From Aptenodytes patagonicus (lineage: Eukaryota; Chordata; Aves; Sphenisciformes; Spheniscidae), in assembly GCF_965638725.1 (NCBI RefSeq), contig NC_134951.1, forward strand, positions 28,217,746 to 28,281,745: DNA of 64,000 bases, written 5' to 3'. Positions within the stretch are counted from its first letter, which is position 1, and the number at the start of each line of letters is the position of its first letter. The notes under the pieces were generated by a model. That model was given only the letters and a program-made list of their open reading frames with translations. It was not told where the DNA came from and did no database searches. Below are positions 1 through 12,463 of the stretch, in pieces. The translations under genes were made by a program, and so were the position numbers.

Positions 1-2311
1 GTATATTTTGTGGTTTGTGTGTATCATGCCACAATAATCTACCTGAGATAACTACAGACTATAGTCAACCAGAATGTACTCCAGCACTGACTTAGTTGTT
101 ATCTAGTACCAGTCTCTCCAGTGACACTTGACCCATCATTATTGGCAATAAAAAGGGACTTCTCTCACACCTTCCTGCTTCCTACCATGTTCAACATCAT
201 CTCCTCCTGCTTTGGAAAAGTATCATCCTCACTCAGACCCAGCCTAAAGTAGAGGAGGCATGCAAGTGCACAGTTCTCCAAGTCATACAGATGGACGTGT
301 GAATGGGCATCAAGCCCACCACATGCCTGGCCTCCCACCACACCGCCCACGTGGGCTGGTAGCAGAAGGGAGGGCAAAGGAACTGCAGCTGCCTTCGAGA
401 GACCCCAAAGCTGAACACTTGTCCACCGTTACATGAATATGTTACTATGATTAGCCTCCTGTCTTAAAAATCCCTCTCCAAATGTAACTGCAATGAGCTG
501 GTGGTGTGAACACTGTACTTCTCTACAAACCGTATTACAAGTTTCACGACAGAAAATAAGCCAAAAATGTAAAGAAACATTAAGCCCAGAAGGCAAAACC
601 AAAGAAATCAAAATGTTTCATAATCTGAGTGCAGTACTGAATGTATTGCATTTATGCATCTAGCTTTAGAAACAACTACTACTCTTGCCTCTGGAAACAT
701 TGACTAAATCTTCAAAGCTGTCTTAACATAGAAGATCTGCCATTAATTTTAATGAGAAAAGAAAAAAAACTTCAGACAGCTGCCAACAATTCCAAGTAAC
801 CCACAGAATATCTTGCCAACAGAGGGACTGACTGAATGGGCATCCTTAAAGAATTTAATTTAAGCTCATCAGAAGATTTAGCCTACAGCTAGAAAGAGAG
901 AAATAAATTCAGAGTTCACACATTTTTACATTTAACTTCAGCTCGTCATTCACAGACGTCTCACATTTTTTATCCACAATAAAGTTCAGAGAACTGCAGC
1001 CAAGCTGAAAGCATCCACATGCCTGGCAGAGCTTCAAGAGTCCAAAAGCCAAATGTGTAGGGTTTCACCCAACATTTGTAATTCATCATTTTGCCGAGCT
1101 CTTTAGAGTTCACTTTGCTCTCTAATTTTAACTAGTCTCCCTAGCAAGCAGCAAAATACATGTCAGGTCAAATTACTGATGCAGATGGCTGACAAGCAGC
1201 CTTGCTAAGAGCCAGCTAGGAAAGCGCACCCTACCATGTTAAGAAAGGCAGCCACTTTGGACCTGCGTGCCCAGACGGTGCTTTCACCCTGCAGCAAACC
1301 CTACGCATCTCTATCCTCCGGCCGGCATGTGCTGCAAGGCTGCCGAGGACAAGAGGTGCCCTCCCAGCTTCTCCCTGCAGACAGACATGCACAGCACTGC
1401 TTCAGTGGATGAACCTCTCTGACCAGCCCAGATCTGTCTGGCTTGCAGAAGTGCTGTGGCACCTCACCAGGAGAAAGAACAACAGTTGGGCCAGCAAGAG
1501 TATGCACCATTAGTTTGCAAGGTGGTGTTACTTCACTTGTCACGATTATTTCTCACAGGGAATTTCAGGCTTTTGAGAATTCTTTGACGTCGCCTCTGTA
1601 AATACAACCACAAGTGAGACCTTGAAGCCCCTCAACTGGGGAGCAGCCGAACCACTCCCCATGCATTAAGCCAAACAGTTGTGCTGGACTTGCCCGGTGG
1701 CAAAGTGAAAGATGACCATTCTCTGGAAATGGGTAAGCATGTCTGAAATTGTGTTTGAATGCCTGAGTCATTTGACTATAATTACACATATTATTTCTGC
1801 ATAAAGCACACTACTTAAAAATGAAGAAATATCAGTCGAGCGACTCTTTAGTAGCAATTCTAAGGAGCAAGGAGAACCGAAGTCGACGCACGTCCCACAT
1901 AGTATCACCGTCCATCTACTTGCCTTGGCAGCGGTCTGCTTTCTAATATCAAAACCCCCCCTCGCATGCTCAATTTAATACCATCATGCTATGTACATTA
2001 GGAACAAAACCTATCTAATAGTTGAGAGTAAAGCCCCTGCTCCAGAGTTACTGTTAAAATCCTTTTAACATTCAAATTATTTGTCACAAGGTATTTCTTC
2101 ATATGAAAACACAGGTAAGCATACAGTCTGGACTTTGGCAAGCTCAGAAGTAAGGTGCGGAGAAGATTATATAATAAAGAAGAATAGTTTAAGAAGAATG
2201 ATCTGAAGAGAAGCTTTTCTGAGAGAAAAGCAATGCAAGTCTGTACGCTCTCTACCTGTGAAAAACTGTTCCCTGCGTTTGCCTTTTACCACACTCCTGA
2301 TCATCCATCTC

Positions 2312-2464
2312 AGCTGTGGATGCCCCATCGTTGGAAGTGTTCAAGGTCAGGTTGGATGGGGCTTTGAGCAACCTGATCTAGTGGAAGATGTCCTTGCCCA
2401 TGGCAGGGGGTGGGACTAGATGATCTTCGAAGATCCCTTCCAACCCAAACCATTCTGTGATTCT
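2312..2464 (+). repeat. CR1 LINE 3' tail
   Basis: The stretch reads as the last about 150 bases of an avian CR1 retrotransposon. It has the characteristic run from 'ggatgccccat' through 'gtgttcaaggtcagg', 'ggggctttgagcaacctg' and 'gatgatctt' to 'cccttccaacccaaacc', and ends in 'attctgtgattct'. It is 5'-truncated, as most CR1 copies are, and carries several substitutions, so it is not recent. Confidence 0.93.
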
Positions 2465-4473
2465 AAAAAAACCTGATCACAAGTGACTCACAGACCACTG
2501 CTGTTCCTCAAGGACAATCTCATTGACGGTTTCTTCTTCCACTGGACAACTACTGCCACATATACTTGGAGCAATTGTTAGCGGTCTCCTCATACATACC
2601 TTCCCTCAGGCCTGAAGCTTTAAAAGAAATTGGAAATTTTTCCTAAACAACCAATGAGGTCTCATGGCTTTTGTTTACTATTACCAAAAGCCACTACAAC
2701 ACTTAATATAAGTATTTTCATGCAGTATGCCTCATATATTTATGTATACAGTAGAAAATAAAATTGAGGTAAACTTTCTTCTCAAGAACATCAAAGAAAC
2801 AAAACCCATTTCACTAGTTATTAAGCTCCATTATGGCAAAAAACCCAAGTAATTCCCCCATACATTTATTGGTCAGTTAATGCATCATTAAAATACCATG
2901 TATCATTAAAATGACAGTCTACAGGAGAACAAAGTTTTAATAATCTGACTGTTCATTAAAGAACCTCTGCCACAAGTTTTCAGTGTTAAGATGGAAAAAG
3001 CAGATTTATTCCATAGGTACACATACTTCCGATGGATGTAGAGCATAATACTCCAGAATTTTTTTTAATGAAGTTATTTTCTCACCACTGCTGTGATAAA
3101 ACATGGAGCCACAGTAATAACCAGCTGGTAACATACCTTTAATGAAAGGCTTACTGGCCCACAAAGGCGAGTCTCAGCCCTGAGGGAGCAAATTTTGGAG
3201 GAAAACAAGTCTGGAAGTGCCACAGAGGCTGGTTACCCCGTTTCTAGCCCGCAAGCCCCCAAACCACACACTGGCATGAGGCAGAGCACTTTCACGCTCA
3301 TGAGATTACCATGGGTGTTCTCTGCCACAGAAATAATTTCAAAAATCTGCCAGTAACAGCAAAACCAAGATACAAATGTATTTCCCAAAATGCTTAATTT
3401 TGATCAAGCAGATTGGAAGTGGCCAATCCAACAAACAAAGCACCATCTCCAGCTCTATACAAAACCAACTCACAGAAATCATGCCTTAAAACCAAAATAC
3501 AACTGATGTTTTATATTACATTGACAATAAGCAAAAAATGGAGAACTTCTACACCACGTTAAAGACGACCATAGATAAAGAAAATGAAGAAGATGTAGGG
3601 GTTCTCATCTCAGCCAACACAGCCAGCCCCAGCTATGTGCTCCTGCCTGTTCCCCCTCCCACTTGCTGACATCAGGGCTGCAGATTTTCTTCTTCTGCAT
3701 GTGATACGACGTGACTAGAGGATGTCCTGTGCTGCACATACCACAAACTAGGAAGCTGGGTTATTGAAAACTAAAATCTAGAGGTTATAACCATTTGCAT
3801 GCTTCTAAAGAACAAGATGGGGCACATTAGAGAACAAAGTGTCTCCTCTTTGACTGCTGTACTATGTAACACCTGAGGTTAATATAATAAAAAAAAAAGA
3901 CCAGGATAATGTTAATTTTAGATTTCTGCAGCAAAGACAGCTTTAAGACACTCACTTATGAATTTTTAGATTTAAAACAGAAAAGAACAAGTTTTTTTTG
4001 GCACAGCTATATTTTATATTCCACACAGCCTAGATGCTTTTATGGACTAGTAAAAGACCATTTATTCAACTGTGAAACAAGATGCTGCAAGCTTCTAAGT
4101 TGCCTCTTGCATCAGAAAGCAAGAAGAAAAAAAAAAAAAACCAAGCAAGCAACAACAACAACAAAATCTTTCCTGTGCTCATCCTTCCGACTCACCCTTT
4201 CTCATACTGTTAACTAAATACGGCGTCTGCACAGCAAGAAGTCATCCTGTGGCAAAAGAGGAATTACAGTAGACAACAATCCCACGACAAGACCATAGCA
4301 ATTCACTTGACATCCACAGAAGGAAGTTCACTGTGAACAAAATATTTCTTCATCAGAATTATACAAACAGCAGATAATTTAAGCTTCTCTTATTAAGATC
4401 CGAGATTGGGAAGGAGGAAATCAATGCATACCATGGGGGCTGGTCACTATTTATGACAAATTGCAGCTTGTTT

Positions 4474-4514
4474 GGGGGGGGGGGGGGGGGAACAACCCCC
4501 CCCCCCCCCCCCCC
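4474..4514. repeat. poly(G)17-AACAA-poly(C)19 palindrome
   Basis: Seventeen G (4474-4490), the five bases AACAA, then nineteen C (4496-4514). The arms are perfectly complementary, so either strand could fold into a pure G:C hairpin, and each strand also has an uninterrupted G-run able to form a G-quadruplex. It lies in GCLC intron 1. Length is likely unstable and may be misassembled. Confidence 0.9.
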
Positions 4515-6455
4515 AACCTGGTTTCCATGAATTGCAAAATTAGCTTTTAAAAAAGCATCTCACTATAACCTACAGCGAGTCCTGCACTGTCACAAGCACA
4601 ACACATCCAGCGGCAAAGCTCATAGGTAGGTCAGTGGTGCTGCACTACAACCTATGCATATCTTATCACCCGGCTACAAAAGAACGGAGCGGGAGGGAGC
4701 TGAAGCAAAATCATCAGTCATTGGGGAGGTTAACACATCATGCACGTTTTTAGAGCTAAAGGGTTTAGACGTAATTCAGTTTAGGCTTTCCCTGACAGGA
4801 GGATTAAAGCTGGGCAGTAAAAGTAGTTTCATGACTGTCAGCCAAAGCATTCAAGGAAGGAATAAACACAGAGACTCTTCAAGGGCACCCGTCTTGTTCA
4901 AGTCAAGATTTAAGGAGTTATATTTGCATGCATTAGTGTACTCATTTTAGAGGTTGCATATATACACTCAAGGCTGTCAAGCAGCATGAGCTGATGCATT
5001 AACATCATACCTTCAAACCCTGCCCCAGAAACGTCACTATGATGTATGTAGCAGGTGCAGCTACAAAACATATTAAGGAAGCACTAAATCTACTTGTAAA
5101 CAAATAATGCCGCTGTCCCTTTATTTAGCCAAATAAAGCTCAGAGAGAAAGGATGAACAAGCAGACATGTGACAAATAACCAAATCATTCACGAGTGCTG
5201 CTTCCTCCCATGCGGCAAGCGGGCAAGTACATCGATTAAGACAGCTCCCATTCAGATGCATCCACACATACCGCATTTGGCAGGGAGCCACCATGAGGAA
5301 TTTCTGCATGAAAGAAATTCAAAAATGCATTCTGTTCGGGAATTTTGCTGGGGGAGGGGGAGACTAAAAGTGATGGTCCTAAAATGACAAGAGCTCAAAT
5401 GTAAAAAATAATTTTGTAAGACTTCAGGCTACGTTAGCTTTATTGTAAGCATGAGATTCCCAGGAAAAGCTATAAAACAAAGCAATTTCTGCACACTGGT
5501 ATATTGCAGCAGTTTGTACAAAGTGAGAATGTGAGATCATCATAATATTGATGATGAGCCTGTATAGTGACTTGGCTGATTTTTTTTTTTGGAAGAAGTT
5601 CTATTATTGACAGCCAGGAAAATAAAACAACTATTTTCTGTGACTATTTTATTTATTACAGATACAGTAAAAAGCTAGTTAGAAAGTTTCAGATGAACAT
5701 TAAAGAAACCCCACGAGTCACTCGACAGTTATCTAAGTGGTTTGGATAGAGATACATATATCTTGCAGCATGTGGAGTTTAAAGAAACCATAATAAACTG
5801 TCCATTTTTGTTGTCCATATAAGTGTCTATCTTGGCTTCAAAGCTATCATGTGGCATCTTGTTCCACAGGACATCTAGGCTTTGTAAAATAAGTAATTAT
5901 GTTAAAAGGACATCCGCTGCTTTTCTGTTCCATTAGGTTAGCCAAATTCCTTGTAAAATGAGAAAAGAACGTCACCTTTCCTGTACAGTGTGATGGCCTC
6001 TGAACCTACTGCTTCTTTTATCAGTCACAGTCCTTTCTTATCTCTATTTGAACATTTCCATGTGCACGTGTGTGTCTCTCACCAAGCCTCACTGCTGTCT
6101 TTTAGCAAAGAGATGACCAAAACTTCATCTGTGTATTTTACGGATAGTAGCTGTACTTATTTTATGCAGCTGGTGAGCTAGATTCACCATTGTTAAAAAA
6201 CTCCTTAGACTTTGTTCCTGGTTTTAAATGGGTGACAGACAAACAGGAGCCTCAAACTGTATGCATCTGAACCCGAATCCATTTCCTTAAGATGTAACAA
6301 TTATTTTACCAGTCTGAAGTTCTGCAGACTGTAATGCAACGTCAGTGATCATAACATTTACACATTGCTACTGCCCTGAAAAAAACCCAAAAACATACAG
6401 GCTGTAAACTGCAGCAAGACATTAATGCAATAGCTAGATGCCTGGAAAGAATCAT

Positions 6456-7076
6456 TGTGCTGATTTTGGCTGGGATAGAGTTAATTTTCTTCACAGTAGC
6501 TAGTATGGGGCTATGTTTTGGATTTGTGCTGGAAACAGTGTTGATAATACTGGCATGTTTTGGTTATTGCTGAGCAGTGCTTACACAGAGTCAAGGCCTT
6601 TTCTGCTCCTCACACCACCCCACCAGCGAGTAGGCTGGCGGAGCACAAGAGGTTGGTAGGGGACACAGCTGGGACAGCTGACCCTAACTGACCAAAGGGA
6701 TATTCCATCCCATGTGATGTCATGCTCAGCATGTAAATCTGGGGGAAGAAGGAGGAAGCGGGGGGACATTAAGAGTGATGGTGCTTGTCTTCCCAAGTAA
6801 CCGTTATGCTTGTCTTCCCAAGTAACCGTTATGCGTGATGGAGCCCTGCTTTCCTGGAGATGGCTGAACACCTGCCTGCCGATGGGAAGCAGTGAGTGAA
6901 TTCCTTGTTTTGCTTTGCTTGCGTGTGTGGCTTTTGCTTTACCTATTAAACTGTCTTTATCTCAACCCACGGGTTTTCTCACTTTTACCCTTCTGATTCT
7001 CTCCCCCATCCCACTGGGGGGGAGTGAGTGAGCGGCTGGGTGGTGCTTAGCTGCCGGCTGGGGTTAAACCATGACA
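6456..7076 (+). mobile_element. Solo LTR of an ERVL-like avian retrovirus
   Basis: A 621-base LTR that begins TGTGCTGATTTTGGC and ends ACCATGACA. It is flanked by a perfect 5-bp target duplication ATCAT (6451-6455 and 7077-7081). No internal retroviral sequence is present, so it is a solo LTR left by LTR-LTR recombination. It is clearly related to the LTRs at 33392-34000 and 58062-58612: all share the 'gggatagagttaatttt' start, the 'tgtcatgctcagca' region and the 'tctcaacccac' stretch near the end. A 25-bp unit is repeated in tandem at 6783-6807 and 6808-6832. It is antisense to GCLC. Confidence 0.95.
6783..6832 (+). repeat. 25-bp tandem duplication inside solo LTR
   Basis: Two perfect adjacent copies of a 25-base unit (6783-6807, 6808-6832). 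The sister LTR at 33392-34000 has the unit once, so the duplication arose in this copy or its sub-lineage. Confidence 0.9.
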
Positions 7077-10000
7077 ATCATTCAAAAGAAAAAGCAGCTC
7101 TTTTCACAGCCCAGCCTGTCATTAGGAAAAAGGAGAAACCTTTGAAGAGAGTCATGCATCTTCTAATCAGAAGCAACACCTTTGGGACATTCTGGTAAGA
7201 AACCTCTGGTCTCTCTTCTTGCAGCATCTCAGAAGGGCTGCTTTGCTTCTTGCATGAGGAAGTGCTGAGCAGCAAACATTCATTTTAGTTCTCATTTAAC
7301 TTATTTACAAGTTATAAATAAAAACCTAATGGATAAGGAGGGGAATGAATCAAAAGTACAGAAGACAGACCAAAATAAGGTTAAAAAAAGACCGAGAAAG
7401 AGATAACATGCAGGAACCCCCCCCCCCCCCCCCCCGAATTAAGTCAGGAAGACTTCAACTTGCAAGCAGTGCAGTGGCACATTTTTCACGCTGCCTCATA
7501 CAATTCATTATCAAACCTATTTTAAAGGCCTCCAAATTTCACTTCAAGTTTCCATGAAGAAAACTTTCTAAAAGCTGAAGATGCTTATTGTATGCTATGT
7601 CCCAACACTGACAGGAACAAGACTCATACACAACAAAAGGGTCATTATGTCCAATTTCACTAAACAAGGCTAGGCAAGTCAGACTGCCATTTCATTCACA
7701 CACACTTTCAAGTAAAGCTGTCACATTTTGTCCATGCTTGCTTTCTACACCCCTCCTTCTGAGTGGATCTCCCTCCAGCATGCCTTTCTCGACATTTTCA
7801 TATGCTGAAGCAGCTCCTCCTTACTCTTTATTGTTTCTTTGTCCCCGTCAATTTTCCTTTTCCAACTCTTCTTGCTTATATCATTTCTTCCCAGTCCAGA
7901 TAGGTGTTCAGCCTGGAAAACAACCAATCTGTCCCATTTAGCAGCAAAACAGACTGCAGAAGACAAGTATTACATGCATGTATGAATACATACGTATATG
8001 TAGTTATGCGTGAAGTGCCATGATTCGTACACTCGTGTGCATGCTCAGCACAAAGCAATGGCAGTGAGCCTAGCCAAGGGCCAGCCATTCCACTTGTCTG
8101 ATCCGAGTGTCCGCATTAAGCGGCAAAGTGAAATTTAAGCAACATCCGTCAGCTAGAGGAATGCAATCAGCAGATGAGAGGCACTGAACAGCACAGGAAA
8201 CTGGTAATGCGCTGGCACAGAAGAGAGCTTTTTGGGACAAAAGCTGGGAAGCAGCAGAATAGGCTTTGCCTTACTCTCAAAACCCCTTTAAACTCTTTTG
8301 GTACCACTAACATCTGCCAAGCTGCACAAACTAATTGTTTCACATAATACCTACTAACTCTACTGGAGTTTTAAAACAGTACTGAAAAGTTGCAGGGTTT
8401 TGCATCTGCTGCACAAAAACAATAAACTTAATGACCACTACTCTGCAAACCCAAAGATAAACACACATTGTTGGATGGGAGAGGAAGATGAAAGCACAAG
8501 GAGACCATGAGCCTGTACTGGTTAGCATGATGGGGTCTCGTCAGCAGATCTAATTGTTGCCCAACTTTTGTGGGCATTAAGGCAAGGATAATAAGGAGGG
8601 GTTTGATGAGGGATAATGAGATAGTTCAGTGTTTTGTATTTTCCACAGTCAGGAGACACCAAGCATAAACAGGGAGGCCAACTGTCAGTTTTAAATGAGG
8701 CAGAAGGATGATTAAGAGGCAAAGGACCTTTACCTGCAAGCAGGTTCAAAGACACTTTTAGAAAGATTTTTTTTAAGCAAGTCTTATTCTCTGTTACACT
8801 CACATTTGTAGGCTTTTTTTTTTTTTTACCATTGCAAAAACTTCATGGTTGTGGAAAAGAGAGTAAAAAAGAACTGCCCCCAAAAGAGACAACAGATGTT
8901 TGGTAAACCCCTTAGTTCTACTAACCCTGTAAGCAAGAAGATAGCTGACTTTTCAAGAGGTAGCAGAACCAGCGTTTCAATCTTTCCAGCTCTTTACCCA
9001 GGGGAGGATGGGAGCACTAGGGAACGTTACCCTGCAATGCAAGTTGTGATGCTGCCTCGCTTCCTTCAAAACAAATGCCACCATCCTGCTCTGTCAGCAC
9101 TTAGCCTCAACACTTCTGTCTGGCACCCAAGAAACAGAAAGCACATGACAATTCCCCCCAGTTTCACTCTCTGGGACCACAGGGAATGGAGTCCCTAAGA
9201 GGTTACAAGCACCCCAAAGGACCACCACAGCTCTATAATGAGTCTTACAACACACACTGCAAAGTGGAGTCCTGTTGCAAACAGATCCAAAGCAAAGGCT
9301 GGTTCTATACTCACAAGCAAACACAGGATTTCTTCTTCACAATGGCATCAGCTAGACCGGGACAGTCTTTAAAGTATTCATATGTCTGCCCTGAAAGACA
9401 AACTCAGCATGTGCTAAGAAGGTTGTTTTTCTCCTCATAAGCATTCCTTAAAAATGAAGTAAAAAAAAATACATCTTTCATCAAACACAGTCTCAGAAAC
9501 ATCTCTCGAACACAAAAGTAATTTTGTTTATTCTGATTTCATCTCTACCATTACGTGAGGGCTGTCATCTTCGCTCTTGATTTCTATCTTCAAGAAGTTT
9601 TTAAAACAATAAAACACCCTCAGGCTATGACTTTATACATGAAGGTCAAAGTGCACAAAAGGCTTTTTATGAAAATTGTCCAATTAGTCCATTGACTCAT
9701 CTAAGCTGCACGTAAATGTGGCACCACTTTCTAATAACTAGATATCTGAGAGGAAAAACGGAAGACAAATTTACTGCTTTCCCCACTAGCATATCTACAG
9801 CACAGCTGAAATAAGTTATGGAGACAGGTATGTTTTTGTGTTTGCACAAGAGTAGACTGGCAACAAGTATCTGGTACATTAACACACTCCTAAATGCTGT
9901 GTTATGTAAAAAAAAATAATTGCATAATACAGTAGACTAAAGATAAGCTGCCACATCTGAGTTTATTACCATTTGTTAAAATCAGAGGTAGATGATGAAC

Positions 10001-12158
10001 CAGGTTACCTGACCTTCTCTGAACGTTCACAGGCATTTCAAATACGGCTTTTACGTCCTTATCAGAATCATGGCTGTAATCATACTGCTCTTAAAATTCT
10101 GCCTCTTGCCATGCTGGGCATGACAGAAGAAAATTGTGACTCTCCTTAAACATAACGCACCACCATTTACCAAGCATGAATACTTTCTTCAGTACAGTCC
10201 CCACGCTAAAGGAAGAACGAGGCTCCTGGGGTGCAGTCTCACCGTACAGCTAAGCTTACCAAGTGACTAGCTGCAGGTGCTGCAGGAGTCGGTTCTGCTT
10301 GCCCCTTTCCTCCACATGCTCCTGCTACTTTCCTCACATTAAGCAAGACTTGCTGGATCTCACAGTGAAACAGCGGAAGCTCTGCTGAGAAAACGAACCA
10401 CCCTAGAAAACTGAATGGGAGAAGAGTTTTCTGCTGGGTTAACTTGAACTCGCGTAGCCAGTAACAACGCAAGGAAGGCAGAAGAAACACGAGCCTGGAG
10501 TAAGGGGAGGGAAACCGAACCAACTGGCTAGTGGATCAACCTTAGCTATTTTGTGAAATCTCACCCTGAGAAAGCAAGGACAACTAAAAATGTAACACCC
10601 ATTGAAAAATGAGTACCCCATCCTAAAGATTAATGAGAAAACCCTCAAGCTAAGTCTCAGAGCAATAGCGAGACTCTGCTTTGCCTATATTCCTGAGCTT
10701 GTGAGGCTCTTCTGTCAGCATAACTTCAGTCATACAAGAGATGTAGGAACACAGAGACTTCAGACAGGGATAGATATAAGTATATTTAAATTTCCGTAAT
10801 CCACACCACTCTGGCTGCAAAACCCTGTGGTGCAGACTAGGCATGCTGGCAGCATCATTCCCTTCACAGGACAAATTTTAGTAGCCAAGCCCCCACTCAC
10901 TCCTCTTGAAAGCAGCTCTTGCACACCGATGGTTGCCTTTTGCTCAGTTATGTGAAGTACAACAGCAATTCCTTAAAAGAACAACAGACTTTAAGAGACA
11001 AGGTCTTTCAAGGTGCACAAGGGGAACAGCATTTTTCTCTGGCAAAGAGCATCTGATCTGTGAACAGCTATTGTTACTACCCGGATAAAGTTTTCTCACA
11101 AATGCCTTTGCCATTCAGAAAGGAAACAGAGCACGAGCTGGAGATGCGATGGCCAAGCCCCCACATTGCTTGCTTCCTACTCTGCTCTTCCAACTTCCCT
11201 GCAGTGACATCACAGACACCTCCAAGTGACAACGCTGGACCACACCAGCACCACGATCAAGGATGGCTTGTAGTACAGCACATGTGAAGCTGTTCCCTGT
11301 CTCCAGGGAAAGCCAGGACCCTCGGGAAATTCTACTGATCCATACAGGAGGGAGACTCTGCTCCTCACAGAGCGCTGTCAGGCTGGGACACAATTCAGCG
11401 TAGGTTTGCATAGCAACACGCGTAAGACCTGCGGATAGAGTTACGGTCCTCAGCACAAAGCACCTGTAGCAAAGTTCAAGTCACGACCCGAGCGACCATC
11501 CTCATCCTTGTCTGAAAGGCAGGCTGACTCGTGCCAGACACGGGGATAAAGACTCTGGGGTACAGCAAGGCTTGGCGGGTCCCTTTCCACAGGGGCAAGC
11601 CAGGACCACGGAGGGACCTGGTGCGTGGTGAGAGGGCTGCCACTGCTGAGCCCACCTGCCCACCTCCAGTCCCTACTCCCCTCACTCCCCTCCCAACAAC
11701 AGATTCTGACGCTGAGCTGGGACTACCCTGGAGTTTAGACACACACATGCTTTAGTCAGACCTCACTCCCGAGAAAGCAAACAAACTCACGGGAACGAGC
11801 AAGTGCTGCCAGGCATCACCGCTCCCGGGAATACACCTCCCGAGGGGTTGCTCGGGCAGATTTACAGATGCCTGACGGAAGCACTGAAAGTTGTTTTAGC
11901 GTTTAAAAATCACAAGCTAATACCGGGGCGACGGTGCTGCGCAACCGGAGGCGGCGAGTGAACGAGAGCGGGGGGGGGGAAACAAAGCCCCGCCGGGCAG
12001 CCGCGGCCGAGCGGCCGGACCCGCTCCCGGGCACCGCGGCGGGCAGGGCCCGAGCCGCACCGGAGCGGCGCGGCGCCCACCCCGCCGCCACGGCACCTGC
12101 GGCCGGGTCGTGGAGGCCGCGGCAGGCCGTGCCGGTCCGCGCCGCGCCGGGGTCTCAC

Positions 12159-12308
12159 CTCGTCGCCCCACTTGAGGACGTCCTTGTGGCGGTCGCGCAG
12201 GGCGCGGTAGATGTGGAGGAACTGGAGGATGCCGTGCTTCCGCACGTGCTCCGCGTGCCGCCGCGTCTCCTCCCAGCTCAGCGGCGAGCCCTGCGACAGC
12301 AGCCCCAT
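12159..12308 (-). CDS. GCLC: Glutamate-cysteine ligase catalytic subunit, coding exon 1
   Basis: First coding exon, 50 codons, of the enzyme that joins L-glutamate (gamma-carboxyl) to L-cysteine using ATP, the rate-limiting step of glutathione synthesis in the cytosol; it works as a heterodimer with GCLM. Read on the minus strand, the exon starts MGLLSQGSPLSWEET and ends DVLKWGDE. This is the conserved N-terminus of vertebrate GCLC, whose whole protein is about 637 residues. The ATG (12308-12306) is in strong context with G at -3 and G at +4. The exon ends in GAG followed by a good donor GTGAGA (12158-12153), phase 0. Later exons, which hold most active-site residues, are outside the window. 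The exon lies in a CpG island, as expected for a housekeeping first exon. Identification is firm; there is no frameshift or stop. Confidence 0.97.
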
Positions 12309-12389
12309 GCCGGCCCGCGGCGGAGCGGAGCGGCGGCGCCGGGAAGGGCAGGAGAGCGGAGCCTGCGCGGCTCTGCACGCTCTGCGCCG

Positions 12390-12407
12390 CGGCGGCGGCG
12401 GCGGCGG
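12390..12407. repeat. (CGG)6 repeat just upstream of GCLC start
   Basis: Six perfect CGG units on the plus strand (CCG on the GCLC sense strand), about 82-99 bases upstream of the GCLC ATG, in the probable 5' UTR or core promoter. Confidence 0.9.
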
Positions 12408-12425
12408 GAGCCGAGCCCGGCGCCA

Positions 12426-12431
12426 CACGTG
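12426..12431. promoter_or_regulatory. E-box CACGTG in GCLC promoter
   Basis: Palindromic CACGTG followed by AC (CACGTGAC), about 120 bases upstream of the GCLC ATG. This is the class of E-box bound by USF, MYC/MAX and MiT/TFE factors. Binding is inferred from the motif only. Confidence 0.55.
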
Positions 12432-12453
12432 ACGGCGGCGGCGCGTCAGGCCG

Positions 12454-12463
12454 TGACTCAGCA
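12454..12463. promoter_or_regulatory. Antioxidant response element (NRF2-small MAF site)
   Basis: TGACTCAGCA matches the ARE consensus TGACnnnGC. On the GCLC sense strand it reads TGCTGAGTCA, with an embedded AP-1 core. It lies about 146-155 bases upstream of the ATG. GCLC is a classical NRF2 target in vertebrates, which makes the motif credible, though the site itself is predicted. Confidence 0.7.

Larger units (their letters stand above)
1..12158 (-). other. GCLC: GCLC intron 1 (partial, 3' part off the window)
   Basis: Inferred to be intron 1 because the GCLC exon 1 donor is at 12158-12157 and no sequence resembling GCLC exon 2 is visible to its left on the minus strand. It is AT-rich with short random frames only. 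Recognisable contents are a CR1 tail (2312-2464), a poly(G)/poly(C) palindrome (4474-4514), a solo LTR (6456-7076), a C18-C20 run near 7418-7435, and short A/T runs near 3891, 4126 and 8814. I saw no other RNA or protein gene in it. Confidence 0.75.

Noticed and set aside
1-12158. Search for GCLC exon 2 on the minus strand
   Set aside because: No stretch resembling the expected next exon was seen, so it is assumed to be off the window.
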